A stretch of 64,000 nt of DNA from Sycobia sp. Sy_11 (GCA_018907035.1 JACCIC010000052.1:2626501-2690500); one strand, 5' to 3'. Counted from the first letter of the stretch, positions 1-14,821 are shown. The notes: a model not told the origin generated them from the letters alone. Program-made: numbers and translations.

Positions 1-2004
1 ACGGTGAGTTCTTATATATCATCGTGTATATATACGTATACAATTGTAATTGTCAAATCAGTTCCGCTTCAATCCTTTTTAATATTGGAGGCATAGTCTT
101 ATAATGCAAATATCTATGTGCATATAGCATGATTAGTTTACTATCTACTACGGTGTAAACGTCTACTAATTAGTAGACTGTTACGCCGCTATTGAATTCG
201 GTCATTTTTACTCACTTCGAGCAATTTTAAGGATTGAACTCGTCTTGATAACTGACTTGATTCTCTTGATATATACTTCGACTTTTGTTAAATTCAATAA
301 TACGCATACGCATCCTATATCCTAGAGAACCATTCATTACACGATAAATAGAGAGATTAGCTTCATTATTAACTTATTAGTAACTCATATGAAAATTTAC
401 TTTTTTCCAAAGTACTTTCTTCTGAATACATATCATTTAACTACATATTCATATGCATAAATTAAAACAAGCGTCTCAATCTTAGACCGTGAAAGAATTA
501 ATGTAAAAATTATTATTTGTACAAAAGAAAATGTATATCTGCATTGTGTACACATATATAACGATGTCAATGCTCGCTATGAAAATCATCTAAATATCAC
601 AGTATACACCGTGGATCTTGATTGTAAGTCACTTTATATACAAAGTGTTATAAAGCTGATCGTTGAAAAAAGTCGCGTGTTATATATATATATAACATAA
701 GGATAAGATAAAAAAGTCGAGGCCGCGTAATCCGAGTTGCATTGTTTTTTGGCGCGCGCACGCTGTTTAACAGCTGAGGCAAAATGTTTATTTGCACTTG
801 AAAACGAGTCGCGCGCATACTGGCTTGCTAGCTCACTCGCTCGCTTGTACAGACCGCATTATACTACTTATATTTATAGGTACGCGCACGCGTTTAACGT
901 CTCTGATACAGTAGACAAGACGTTATCCCCATCAGACCTCGGGTTAATTGAACTGACCTTAAAACTCCAGATCCGGAAAGTGCTAATAAGCTCGAAAATG
1001 ATACAAAAGGGGTTATTTGACGCATAGAGCTACGTGTTTGCACGTGTTCTTGTGTCCATATACATTGTTAATCGATCGCCACGCATTGTATTATAGAAAA
1101 AAATACGATCTTTGCCGGTCGGTACTCTAACAAGAAGCTAATTTTTATATATATCATTACAATTTTCAACATTATACACATATACATACGCGCGCGCACG
1201 CGCGCATATACGAGAGCACGAACGCGTTCGCATCGCGGCATTATTCATTCAGGTATAATTTCACGAAATTTTCTCGTTACTGAAAGGAAGCAGTCTCTTA
1301 AATATATTCGACGGACTTGATATGAGCGGATCATCTTAAAGTCGCGTGATCTCATTCAATGTTTTATAGAAATTTTGAATTATATAGACTGCAGCGATCG
1401 GTGCGTCTACATCGCTGGTTCATCGCGTTATGAGTTAGATTTGATTAAAAAAACATCTTGTGCCTCGATTTTCTCAAAGTTTCTAGATGAATAGAATTCA
1501 TTGGACTGTGTTAATTTAATAGTATTATACAATAATTTGTACCCCGTTTCTTTTATACGTATACTGACATGCCATTATATCTATAAGGATGTATGATAGA
1601 TTCGATTTCTTTTTCGAATTCGTGCCAATTAATTATTAGTAACGATCTTTATTGTTATTAAAAGATATTTAATTATGAAGAAAAAAATTTTGCATTTATA
1701 TATATATATAGAATTGTAGTGACCTAATATCGAAATTCATAGCGCTATATAATATGCAAGATAACTTCATGAGAATTAACTATAATTCTATGGGTCCTAT
1801 CAATACTATCGACTCTATACAGCATTGACAATGTACCTTATCAATATTCATTTATCGTCTACTGCATCGATTTATTTCCTTTTAAATTGACAGATAAAAA
1901 GTAAACGGAAAATTTTCCTGTCTGTAATTTATCTCTTATTGCAATTAGGGATATTCGAGTACATAAAAACGCAACGCACATACATAAACAACTCTCCCAC
2001 ACAC

Positions 2005-2008
<4 letters not shown>

Positions 2009-2065
<57 letters not shown>
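2009..2065. repeat. (TA)n microsatellite
   Basis: Uninterrupted run of TA dinucleotides in AT-rich DNA. It probably varies in length between individuals. No gene nearby. Confidence 0.95.
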
Positions 2066-2068
<3 letters not shown>

Positions 2069-3739
2069 ACATACTTACCTTGGAGTAGTACCTACACACA
2101 TACCTATATGTATATATCGAAGCGGCGTAAATCCATTAATAACAAGATTGATCAAATTTTCCACTGTTTGAATTCACGTGGTTATGATTAAATTCAGCAA
2201 ACCGGTATACAAAACCTTGTTCTTTTACTTTTTATCCAGTCTTATTTCCTTGCAATACATCCAAATAACAGTTCCTATGTTATTATCGAATACCTAATGC
2301 ATGAATCCATTCATAAATTCTGAGACGTGTCCTGTCATTCGCTCGTCTCCTGCTTAAATACTTGAGCAGAATTCTCGAAAGATTAGGCTTTGCTCGAGAT
2401 TTTACGTTCTACTCTTCTGGATATTCGTATTTTAATAATGTAAAAATTATCTAAATTTATCTTTGAACATCAGTTAATGAAATCCGTCTTAACTAATTTT
2501 CAATAAAGTTTACTAGTATAAAAATATTTAAATATATATAGTCTAATTCATTTTTTAATAAAATTATTTGGTTAAATATCAAGTCCCAAAAGTGTACTTG
2601 TTTTTAAGATATATTTTAGAATTCTTGAATTATCATTTCAATAAGTTTTAATTGAAAATTCCATTAAAAATGTTATCGAAACAGTTATCGAAAAGCGTCT
2701 TTTGCAGATTTATCGATAGAAAAGAAATGCGTCGATCAAATTGTACATCATCCTTATAATGTTATAATCGGCTTTATATATAGAAATAAATTGGAAATGT
2801 TTAGAAAGTCTTTTTGTCAGTTACGTGTTATTGTTATGGCATCTCGAAAATATATAACGATTGTTATATAAGTAAAACTTTACTAATTTACCTGACGATT
2901 TAAAACTTTAATTTGAGCGATAACCTAGCTGCAGTTATGTAGATAAAATTGGCGTACTCTATCGCTCTTTCTTTAATTTTAACGCAAGAAATAAAAACTC
3001 TGCTTTACTTATTCGTTTTAAAATATATAGAAGCATTTTAATTCAAACGTCAGCGTTTTTGAGTCAGTTCAATGATTAAATTAAAAATAACAAAAACATT
3101 TTATTTTTGAGAAGGTTAATTCGTATACAACCTCAACTTTATTGGCTTAATAAAAGTATTCCAAGCGCAAAGCGAAGCTGCAAAGGTAATAATGTACATT
3201 TTTATGACAAGAGAAGATAGTAGTAATAAATACTCAGTCATACACATACACACATGCAAGAGTTTGGGTGTCGTATATGTACCCAGTGAAAAAAATTTTA
3301 ACAACTTTATGAGAGCAGCGCTTCGCGTTTAAGCACGTAACCCGTGCGCGCGCGCCCATCGACGGCCAATAAAAATGTATAAACATTTAGTAGTATAGCG
3401 TATATACGTTCATAAAGTTTATATATACTGGGGCAATGATAGGCTATACGTCTCTCATGCTCATTAGAATGCTCCGCCGTTCGATTTCTCGCTCGAACAA
3501 CGCACTCCGCCATTCCGAAAAATCGAATACACACACACACACACACACACAATCTAAACACCTCTGCGCCGTCTGTTAAATAGGTTCCTTAAAGTAGATT
3601 GCATAATGACTCGTATACATAGATACAATATATATGAGCGAACAGACCTTAAGGATGACATTCTTCCCAATGAGCAAAAATAATTTAATATACATTGGCG
3701 GTACATTTACGCCTATTCCACCCACCTGGATACATGCGG

Positions 3740-3742
<3 letters not shown>

Positions 3743-3807
<65 letters not shown>
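3743..3807. repeat. (TA)n microsatellite
   Basis: Perfect TA run. It creates long Tyr-Ile open frames on both strands, which are artefacts. A short (CA)n run lies upstream near 3532-3551. Confidence 0.95.
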
Positions 3808-3810
<3 letters not shown>

Positions 3811-4517
3811 TACATCTAAACTCAATCGCGCTTCTACTCCTGTGTAAATGTGCGTATGTGTGTGCATCCTTGCTTCTATAGGCGTGTGTCATTATGCAAT
3901 TGAAACACGGCAGGATTTTCCTCTTCTCAAAACCAAGATGCTTCGCAGCGGCATTCTTCTCTAATTGCTCCGCTGACATTCCGGGCACTGTTTGTTTTTC
4001 TATCCGTTTTTGCTCTTCTCCGCGGCGCTTGCACCTATTGTGCGCTTTTTCCATTGGCTGACAGATGCAATACAGTTTGAATTTTTATTGTCGCTTTTCC
4101 GTCAGGTGTAACTTCGCACGTTATAATGTATATGTATATATACGTGCATTCAACTGAAATTTACCGAGAGCTCGTTAGATGGTTATCGAGTGTTAAATTA
4201 CAGGCAGTTTTTTCCCTTTGCGTATATAAACTCGAGACATCGCGAAAAAACCAAGCGGTTTTATTTTGTTTATATACTTTTTCGTTCTATTTTTATAAAC
4301 AGCCAACGTTTATGTAAATTGCGGGTCTAATGTGAAGAATTTAATTTATTATAAATCCTTGTTTCGCGTCTTTTATTACCATTTGTGTATGATTTTCAAA
4401 TATCATGAACTTCTCACCGTGGCGAATATAACTCGCTCGTCAGTCACGCGTGGTTTACTATTAGAAGGAAATGCAATTACACACGCACACGCACACACAT
4501 GCGCGCGCGCGCACGCA

Positions 4518-4533
4518 CAGAGAGAGGGAGAGT

Positions 4534-4609
<76 letters not shown>
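4518..4609. repeat. (GA)n microsatellite
   Basis: Long, slightly interrupted AG/GA run preceded by CA and CG dinucleotide runs. The Arg-Glu and Ser-Leu open frames across it are artefacts. GA tracts can act as GAGA-factor sites in insects, but nothing else here supports a regulatory role. Confidence 0.93.
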
Positions 4610-4611
<2 letters not shown>

Positions 4612-4904
4612 GCACGACCGCGCACACTGGAAATACACATATCGGATTACAAATGGCGCTATATATATAAGCTGGTTTTTGTTAAAATTTTGTTGATATA
4701 ATATACAGCCTTCTCATTGTCTGGTTTACTTTTAAAAAGGAAGGGAAAGGGAAAAAGCTGCAAAATTATTATATATTTCCAGAAAAAAAATATATAAAGG
4801 AAGAAGAAAGGTACGAACCGGAGCGAGTAAGAGAACAAATTTATCGCGCAATACACTATAGTTAATAGTGCACGGGAGATCCAAGAAGCAAAAAAAAGTG
4901 TCGC

Positions 4905-5070
4905 AAGTTGCAATATATAAGCCGAGAACAAGCATTACACAAGGAGAAATCAAGCGGACCTTCAACACCTGCGCGAGCATGCGCGTACCCAAGTCCTGTG
5001 CGAGAGTCTGGCGAGCGTGTTTTTTGTACTGATTCCGATTATTATAATTTTACTCCGTCCCGGTAAATAA
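4905..5070 (+). promoter_or_regulatory. Possible TATA-type promoter and 5' exon (weak)
   Basis: A TATATAAG box at about 4913 is followed 25-30 bases later by a CATTACAC start-like stretch and a GC-richer segment containing GCGCGAGCATGCGCG. A donor-like CCCG|GTAAAT lies at about 5062. This is the layout of a short non-coding first exon, perhaps of the transporter downstream, but the open frame from the ATG stops within 20 codons and no homology is visible. It could also be an old LTR fragment. Low confidence. Confidence 0.2.
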
Positions 5071-7347
5071 ACGCTTATATATAATAAAGGTACTTTACAG
5101 ATTATTCAAAATTTATCGGTCGTTGAATCCTTCCGGGCTCTTCTCTTAATTCTTCGTTTTCTGCTTCTTCCTCTTCTCTTTGTCTTCGAATTCTTCAATT
5201 ATTTGTTCTTCTTGGAGCAATGATAATCAGATCAAAACAATAGATAAAGTGAAAATATAATCTACTTTAATATTATAAGATTAAAATTATAGCCTAACTT
5301 CCGTATTTTTATTTTATGTTTAAGTTTTACTTCGTGAGTATAGAATATAAATGGAACTAATCAACCGTGTTTATGATAATAGCTTCAACTTCGTATAATA
5401 TTCAAATTATTATTTTACTAATGAATTTTTATACTTATAATTTTTCTACTCTAATATTTTAAAAAATAAATTTGTGAAAGAATAATTTATAAACTTCCGT
5501 ACGCCAAAGCGAAATGATGGAGAAAATTGCAAGACGTAAAAATTAACTTGCACGCTATATATAGTATTGAACTATATTTCATACCGAGAAAACCGCAATA
5601 TTATAAACGAAGCCGTTATTTTGAGGTTAAAGTGCGGTGTACAGCTAATTTGAAAATGTCTTTATTAGTTGATAAACTAAGTTGTTATAATATTCAAAGA
5701 TTAAATCAGTGGAAGCATTTAAAGAGGAAAGCTATGATATTATGCAAAGCTCTCTTTATGTTTCTTCATTTAAATTATATTTGTCAAGGATGACAGGTTA
5801 AGAATTCTTCGTGGTTGGCATTCTTCTGAATATAATATTCACACACAATATTATAATAATGTGAAAAACTTTTCAGTGCGTATATTTTGTCTTTATAAAT
5901 GATCAAGATGCAAACAACAGAAAAATAGTAGGATATTTAGTGAAATATTTGTAGCGATAATGCTATAAAAGTACAATATAGTTTAGATGCAATGAGATGA
6001 ATATATCTTTCTTAATGCTCTACACTTTGAAAGGTAACGATAGCATGTAAAATTGTGCACATATACATACACACACGCGCTTACATATAAGCGTTTTTTT
6101 AAATATTTTAAACAACAAATAATTTAACTGCTGTAAAGAACGTTATTGTATATCGAAGATTTAGTCGCAAAACTAATCGACGTGTCGGCAAGCAAATAAT
6201 AAAAAAGAAATAAAAGTTAATAAGAAACTGTAGATCGAGAACTTTTCGTAATACAGTCGCAATCGCTATCGGTCGACGTGAGCAATACGATATCGTTCAT
6301 CAGGTGCTAAAAACATAATAGCATGTAAAGTCGTTATTGAGCCCTGATTGAAAAAGAGCAAGTCACGATATTGTACTACTACGTAGCACACGCCCAATGT
6401 AAAAACCTTTTTTCTCATATTTATATAATATACGACGTGTAACATCGATATATAAAATCAATCTATACATTAAAAAATTCCGCTCATTCTAAATACATAT
6501 ATCAGTTCAGCCTAGATCGAATAATCTATAATCTATAATTCAATATCAGTAGATAAAGTAACATTATCCACTCAGATTAGCATGGATAGTACTGGATCGT
6601 CCTTATTCGGGTTCTGGCCAATTTTAGAAATTCAGACTTCAGATTATAGAAAAAGTCGTCAGTCGAACTTACCTTTGTTAGAGGTGTGATGAATTATTTA
6701 TATATATTCAATTAGAATAAATAAAAAACTCATGATTGATGACCGCAGTAAAATATTGCAATTGAAAGGTCTCATGGATTTTATTTAGGAGGCTCCGTCG
6801 CAAAGTTTTACTGTATACCTAAGAAAACTTTTATTCGGCGCTTATTAATTTGTACTTGATTTGTACTTGATACACCTTGATGAAAATTCTGGCTTCATGA
6901 TACATGAATAAACACACCTTTCCTTCGCTATTTGACAAAAACTTTTGAGCGCAACGTTTTATTGTTATCATCATAGTTTAATCTTTCATTAATAAGTAAT
7001 CTCTTAAATATAATAATATACTAAATTTTTACGTATAATAAATGTCATGTGAAAGCATTGGAATATCGATTGGAATATAAATTGGAATATAAATAATATT
7101 ACCCTTCTCAGGTAGTGTGACCATCTTAACCAATTCCTAATAGAATTATTAGGATATAAATAGTCTAAATAAATTATATAATAAATTTTAATACATTTTT
7201 AATACCCAGAATTCTCTTCCACAACTTACTATTCCTTAATTCATTAACAAATAAAAATGACGGCGCCTTTTTTATCCACATACATTTTCATTCTATTTAA
7301 GTTCACTTTCTTACTCGATTGCTTGTTGCGAGTACAAGATCTTAAGC

Positions 7348-7417
<70 letters not shown>

Positions 7418-8105
7418 ATTGCTGAAATAATGAAATTATTATATATCTCGAAAGATTTGCAATATCGGTCGATTTAGTTCTCCGTAACGCCGTTCAACTA
7501 CGTTATGTAAGACTCGCGCGAACAATAGGAAAGTTGCTTTACTAGGTATATTATATGCAGGCGCAAGAGGCCTTACACGTTTCTGTTAAAAGAGATAAAT
7601 AATCGTGTACATGCGTGCACGTGTTGGGGATGACATGAATGATCGAGTGTATTCATGAAATACTTGTCGCTTTATGTCACCTCTCAGGTATTTTATTTTT
7701 TACAGAAATTGTAGATACCATTTATTAATTTATACAGAAAAAACAACAACAACATTTTGCTTAAAGTATGAAATTTCTAGATATTGTTTGAATTTAATAA
7801 TTTCTATGTATTCATACATAAATTTACATGTTTTGGATTTTTGCATCAATTGCGAAGCTTTGATTGCCTCTTGCAGCTGATTTTAAGTAAAAATTGACGA
7901 GCCTCTTTAATTACAAGGTACGATAACAGAACACTCGCATTTAAGCGTGACGATTAAATTATATGCTTTTTATTAGAGCTAACTGAGTTCAAAAATATTA
8001 TAAAAAAAGAAACAAATATGCAAAGATAGCGTGCGCAATTAGTTTGAAAGTCGATCATTATCTACGGCAAACTAAAGATATACAATATAAATATCGGAAT
8101 AAAGG

Positions 8106-8160
<55 letters not shown>

Positions 8161-8693
8161 GTAAATAAAACAGAAAGGATTATTGTACTACGCTTTACGC
8201 AACGCACAAAAATATGTACGCGAGCCCTTTGTAGTATATTATCTATAAGTAAGATAACTTAAAACTATATATAAATATTATCATATACAATATGAATTAT
8301 GAAATATGTATGGAGACATTTAAATAAAAAATTGGCGATTATTTCAAACGTTCTTATACGGGCAGGTAATCTTGTTTTTTCTTTCTTATCACAGACAAAT
8401 ATATGTAATATACCAATAATAATACTGACACATTGTCGTTTTGCCTGTTTGCATGCGCGCCTGCACACATGATTTATAGACAAACGCGGGCGCGGATTCA
8501 ACGACCTTAATTGACGATCAGATTAACTGAATAACGATTAAAACCGCTTAAAAGATCTAAGGATTAGACATTTTGACATTTTATAATATGTAAAATCACC
8601 CATCAAATAGATGGCGGACCTGCATATACGCGAGCATACACTACTATGTCTATAATCCCTAGTGGTAAATACATAGATACTTATATAATTATA

Positions 8694-8734
<41 letters not shown>

Positions 8735-10340
8735 TGCGTGTGTGTGTGCACATGTATAACAGGCGTTCGTCCCATGTGTGACTCCCACCTGCTGTGCTTC
8801 CATAATCCCTTTTCATATACGATTCCTTTCATTTTTTTCCTTCCTCTGATTTTGTATATGTATACTTATGCAGGTGTCAGCGTGCGAACGCTAAAATGCT
8901 ATGGTTTTTGTATTTTAATTGTATAAACGTTTTTACGCTTCTATTTATATTTACAATGATCGTATACTTACGTAGTCTTCATCTTGCACTTTTTAAAATC
9001 AGACTTTGTTTTTAGAGTTGCTTTCATATATATTCATTTATTTATACATAGATTTTTCCAACGCACGCTTTGTATATAATTTTATCCGTTGTTAATAATT
9101 TTGAAAGTTTAAATAATAATATTTGGCACCTATGTGTACATTTGTGTACATATGCATTTGGTAATTTTAATCGCTAATTTGAGTGTATGCGAAAGAGGCT
9201 GTTTTTAAACACGAATCCATAGTTGAGCACGAAAAAAGAAACTATATTTCTCTTTTAGTTTATCCTTACTGCAATAGTTTGCATAAAGGAAATCTTTATA
9301 AAATACAGTAATTACCTTCTTTACATTATTTCAGCTAGTAAATATTTGTCATTAAAAAATATTGCTATTTAAGAACAGCATAATTTATTGTTTGATTTAT
9401 TATTAATTTCTTATTATTAACGTGAAATGAAATAAAAAGCAGAATTTCTGATGTTCGTTTGGCCTTCTATGCGAGTATATTCATAATTATTAGCGTAAAA
9501 AATTGAAAAAGAGCAGCTAATGCGGATGTTTTTTTAACTAATCTACTTAAAGTTAATGCATAATATAATAAGTTTAAAGTACTCAAGATTACATGTTTTG
9601 AAAAATATGTGGAATAATTAACAAAATTCCTAAAACGGCGAATAAAGGAGAAAACAAATTATAAAAAATTATTTCGTTATAGTAATGCTAGTTTATGACA
9701 AATACTGTAAGACCGATGAAAATATTTATTAGTGAACTTCATATGAATCTACGTAATTAGAATTTTTAATTTTAACATAAATTAACGAGTAAAGTCTTTA
9801 TGTAGTTTGTTGATAAATATTGATTTACTGAATGTCTCGGTGTATATAAAATTATTGTTTCTGATGTAACGAGCTCAAGAATGCAATTATTTTCGAACTC
9901 TACAATACAGAAATATGTATTATTCTATAGAAGTAGAGAGAAATACGTCGATCAGTACTGTATACTTCATACCAGGTTATACCTTTCTGGGTCTCTCTTT
10001 CTACACATGTGTATGCGTACGTATGTTTAAGAATTTTAAGCTATAATTACGCTGATATAAGCCACGATAGAATGCGAGCGAGAGAATCAGCTGAGGCTAT
10101 ATGTATATAATCACGAATTATGCATATATATAGATTATGTTTCTCAGTATATACATTTAATCGAAGACATCTTTCGTTGTTATAATGAATTTCTATTTCT
10201 AAACGATAAATATTAATGGTCTCTCGCCAATGTATAGCCGATTTAAAGAAAAAAAACGAAGAAGAAAAAGTTATCTTTCTGCCATTCTGAAAGTGTCGTC
10301 ATCAGGTATATACATAAGCATTATAATATACAATATATAA
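5071..10340. other. AT-rich non-coding stretch with microsatellites
   Basis: No gene recognised on either strand. It contains (TA)n at 7349-7415 and 8109-8155 and (TG)n with CG interruptions at 8697-8749. Short direct repeats of GGAATATAAATT type occur near 7060-7100. It may be upstream or intronic DNA of the transporter gene. The open frame at 5527-5793 shows no domain. Confidence 0.6.
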
Positions 10341-10346
10341 ATGGAG
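10341..10346 (+). CDS. Candidate first coding mini-exon (Met-Glu) of the SLC36 transporter
   Basis: ATGGAG is followed directly by a strong donor, GTGAGC. The ATG has A at -3 and G at +4, a good initiation context. It would splice in phase 0 to the first certain exon at 14,822, whose reading frame opens with Asp-Ala-Val-Asp-Glu and lacks its own in-frame ATG. Phase and donor both fit, but such a short motif will occur by chance and other upstream exons are possible. RNA-seq reads across a 10,346/14,822 junction would settle it. Confidence 0.25.
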
Positions 10347-11831
10347 GTGAGCGCGCAAATATGTTTTACTGCAATACAGATTTTACCGAGTATCCTACGC
10401 ACGCGCAACGTAAATTAGCTCGAACATTTAAACATTGTAATAAACAACGCATTTTCGCATTTTAACGACTTTTTCCGCGAAAATCTAGGCTGAATTATTC
10501 ATACATTTATATGGACGAGCGATGAGGAGCGTTTGATCCGCGAGAATTACACACGTGACGTTCGTACATCACTATATATACATTAAGTGTACATATGCGT
10601 ATGAACGTTTGTACTTTAACCGACAACCACTCATTGTAGAAGTACTGAATATATATTTAGGCATATATAGGCTGAGAAAGAGCTATTAATATACGGATGA
10701 TATATATGAACGCCGTGTGGTTATTTTTATGAATTTGTTTTCTTTTATTTAGACGTTAAAAACAAATAAATCACATCAAGCGGTACATCCGCCTGAATGA
10801 GCTTAATAGGCCGTTTTATGTTATTGGCGAAATCACCTGTTATTAAACAATAAGTTAATATACCGATGCTTTGTGCACCTAAATTCTTACATTTGATTGT
10901 GAATGATGGTTTCAAGAGCGAGTACGACGATCATTGAACAAAAGGCCCATTGAGACACGGGCCGAATTCTAATAAGTGTACGTATGCGAATTATAAAATG
11001 TAAATATGTATGGACGCAGTTTCAGCGATTTGATAAACTATCGCATTTGGAATTGGTGAAAATTGCTCCACTGTTAAGAAATTGTGATATTTTCATTACT
11101 GCATCGGTGTTAATATACTATTACAATGCTATTTTGATTTTACTTTTTACTGTAACAAAACAGTGGATATATATTCACTGATTTGGTAATAAAAATTTCA
11201 CAGTTTATCTTCCACTAACAGGTGTTTTTCGCAAATTCGAATTTAAAGTCTATTACATTTATTATAAAAAATTGGTTAAATTTTTATCAAAAAAATTATT
11301 CAATAAATTTATTTTTTACTTACGAGTACTATTTTTTCTGAAACTATTCACTATCCAAGTCTTCATAATTAAAGTTATAACTATTAGCAATTAACAATTA
11401 ACAGTCATAATAATAATAATATACTAATCAGTCGTTCAATATATTTTTAGTATCTTTCCCATTGATCCGATAAGAGCTGAATAAAGTCAATTATGAGGAT
11501 AATATATTGAAAAATACAAGAACAATACACTGCGTGCATATTTTGTATTTATAATTTGTTTTTCTCCTTTCGCGCGTGCTTTGAAAAAGTTTTCTAAAAA
11601 ATTTATAATAGATAAAAAAAAGTGAAACGAAACTAATTCATTTTTATTTTTCGATAATTATTATGTAGGTTGAAAATTGATCATCATTATTTTTTGTCGA
11701 ATTATTAACAGAGTTTTGAAATTTTTCATAATTGTAACCTCTATCTTCACTTTGGACACAACGTAAAATTTCTTTGACATAATAATTTCATTATGATAAA
11801 ATTTCAGGTGAACTAATATATTATTTCGTAA

Positions 11832-11874
<43 letters not shown>

Positions 11875-12520
11875 TATGTGTGCCAAAAGAATTTACTATT
11901 TTTTTTTTAAATAATTAATTAATACATATAGGTATAATTTAGATATGTAAGAGAACAACTAATTCGAATTAGAAGTATAAATTTAAAGTTTATGCAACCA
12001 AAGATTAATTTTTATAATATATAATTTTATTATTATATAATTTAAACATTGTTTAAAGCTAAATATTTGATTTAAGTACATGAATATTGCATTATTTCAT
12101 AATCAAATATGAATTTTTGTATTATATTAATGGTGATTTATTATAATGATAAAGGAAGTCAAAAAAGTCCTGGGATCTATATTAGACTGTACAGAATATT
12201 ATTGAAATAATATCTCGTCAGCTTGTAAAAATACGAAAGATGGTGTGGGATAGGGGAAGAGATATCATTTACCAAAGTGCGCTCGCAATGTTTACAAGAA
12301 TCCTCGGCGCTGGTCCCGCAGTTGCAATTCATATCATTTATCATAATTTTTTAAAATAAATAGCAAGTGTACATATACCGTTGACGTAGTTATAAAGTTA
12401 TAAGTACAGCGGAACCGAGCACGATTGCTGCCCTCAACTATATGAATTTCGCGGTTATATCTTCATATACGCATCTTCACATACACACATGCGCCCCTGA
12501 GCATACGCCCTCAGACAAAA

Positions 12521-12581
<61 letters not shown>

Positions 12582-13518
12582 TACGAGCTAGTGCCGACCG
12601 GACGATGGTGACGAGGACGCACCGACGATCTTCCTCGTAGTGTGTAACGAGCCTGGCTTATATGGGGGTCGAGTGTTAACCGGGCGTCGTTTCCGGACGC
12701 GTTGATTGAACGTTATACATCATTTTTTGAGAGCACGTGCACCGCATATATGCACTATATTATCCCGCGCGCGCATGATTCCACGACCCCGCCAACTCCA
12801 AATCGTGCTTTTAAGCTTATAGTATCTAATACTTGAGGATATCGGTTGTGTTCGATTCGTTATTATATAAGAGTATATATTATATAAGTACTGGTACACA
12901 TATATGCATTTGACTGTATCACTGGCTCAATACACTACAATATATTAATTTTTTTAAATGTTTGCAAGAAGAGATTTTGCACAGATTAAAGAAAACATAA
13001 AATTTTTTTAATTATTTAACTTTTATTTCGGAAATTGGAATTCACTAAAATTGTCTGAATTGATTAAGAACATTATAATTCAGATTTCAAAAAATAAATA
13101 GAAAGAACATCAAATACGTCATGTAGTACTATCTTTAATATTTATGGGATGTCCGGGCGGAAGTTCGCCAATATATATTAAATGGATCGTAAACGTAATG
13201 ATGGCCTGCAGCAGTTAACTCATAGCTGATATATCTACACGACCGGTGTTTTTTTGTGCGCGCGCGCGCGCGCGTGTTTTGTGTGTGTCGGTGTGCGCGC
13301 GTATGTATGTATGTGTATGTGTGTGTACACTAACAATGAGTGCATATGCACACGGGCGACGGAATGTCCTCGTAAAACACGTTAATTTGCACTCCTTATT
13401 TCGCAATATCTCGTCATTTCCGAGAAATGAGTAGTAGTAATAGATTTTTATACCTATTCGAAAGAAGTTCTGTCTGCTGTTAGGGAATAATAGACTCCTA
13501 ATTTCTAAACAGCGAAAC

Positions 13519-13584
<66 letters not shown>

Positions 13585-14821
13585 TGTGCACGCGCGCGCG
13601 TGTGTATCTGTGTTAAATTAACATTACTTTCCGCGTTACCTTTATTAAAATTAATCACCGGTATCTCGTTCTAGTCCTATTGCGCATCATTGGTTAGCAC
13701 GCATTCATTCTCGTTTCTAGTCAGAAATTATAAAAAGATATAACATTTAAAAAAACAAATAACATTTGCTTATAACACTTTATGTCGTTCATCAATTTCT
13801 AAGAAACGCTTTTTACTAATAAACACTATTTATAATACATACTATTTAAAAGACTATGCAATATAATAGTTATGATCCGAAGTTTTTGATTTTTTATATT
13901 TTTGAAATTCTACTTGTGAACGCATTATGCTCTGCAATTAATTTAATTCGAACGATTTTTTTTCGTTTCATATTAAATCGATAGATTTTTGTACAAATCA
14001 TGACAAATCTTTAATCATAGATCTTACAAATCATTGAGCAATTTACTAGAATAAAATTAGTAAATCACGTATGGTATAATATTTTTCTTATAATCTTTAT
14101 CTAGAGCTGTCGAAGGATATCGACATTCATAAGGTTAATAATTATCGATGCAAATTTTTTGATTTTGAATAATGGAAACTTAAACAATGCTAATAGAATG
14201 TTGACTTCAGTATTCGCAATAAGACTTCTCGCTATAGTTCTTATCTTCGAATAAATCTTAATGATAAATTATAAAATTATAAAATTAATTATGAATTACG
14301 TATCAGGTGGTAAACTAGGTTATTGCTAATTCGAACAGATTATCTTTTCAATTTTAGCATATACTAATAGCAGTAAAGTAGTATATGTCAATATATAATA
14401 TATAATAATTCATTAAGGGGAAAAAATTCTAAATTTTTTTGTGGAAATCATAAATTAATATCTCGGATTCTTCTGTCCATGGTTTTCTTCAATGTAGTCG
14501 TTAATTTTTCTTTTTTTACAACTGCTAATCTATTCCAAACGTTGGACTTGTTAATTGAAGTTTGTAATTTAAACAGTTAAATTATTATTTTTTTGCGCGT
14601 ATATATTTAAATCATAGAAAATATTCAAACAAAATATAATTAAGTTCCGGAACATTTCGATTGTAATACATTAGAACAAATCTTATTACATAAAATAAAT
14701 TCTTTTTAACGCTAGTTGAATGAATATTTTTTTAAAATCATTCTATTTTAAACTTACTTTTTACAACAAAAACGACATTTCATAAGGTTCGCAACGTATA
14801 ACGTATTAACATTTATTACAG
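10347..14821. other. AT-rich non-coding stretch, possibly intron 1 of the transporter
   Basis: No coding sequence recognised. It contains (TA)n at 11,837-11,871 and 13,521-13,580, and (TG)n at 12,524-12,578. The stretch at about 13,254-13,330 alternates CG, TG and TATG repeats. It ends in a good acceptor, TTTATTACAG, at 14,821. Confidence 0.55.
12580..12720. promoter_or_regulatory. CpG-rich island-like segment (candidate promoter/5' UTR)
   Basis: Roughly 140 bases that are clearly GC- and CpG-rich compared with their surroundings, directly after a (TG)n run. It contains several CCGACCGG, GACGATGG and GGACGCG motifs. A short open frame begins with ATGGTGACG and stops after 11 codons. In AT-rich hymenopteran genomes such patches often mark promoters or 5' exons. 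It lies 2.1 kb upstream of the first certain transporter exon. This is inference only. Confidence 0.25.

Larger units (their letters stand above)
1..4517. other. AT-rich non-coding stretch
   Basis: I see no conserved coding sequence here. Open frames in this stretch are short and of biased composition. Bases 1-9 read ACG then GTGAGTT, which resembles a splice donor, so the window could start at the edge of an upstream 5' exon; this is speculative. A GC-richer patch at about 720-1020 holds an open frame of 96 codons with no recognisable domain. It probably reflects local composition, but an unannotated 5' UTR exon is not excluded. Confidence 0.6.

Noticed and set aside
737..1027. 96-codon open frame in a GC-richer patch as a possible gene
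   Set aside because: No domain, no homology I can recognise, no clear splice or promoter context.
3576..4054. Long open frames with poly Tyr-Ile around the (TA)n run
   Set aside because: Pure translation of a dinucleotide repeat, open on both strands; no coding signal.
4403..4701. Open frames rich in Arg-Glu or Ser-Leu
   Set aside because: They are translations of the (GA)n microsatellite in different frames.
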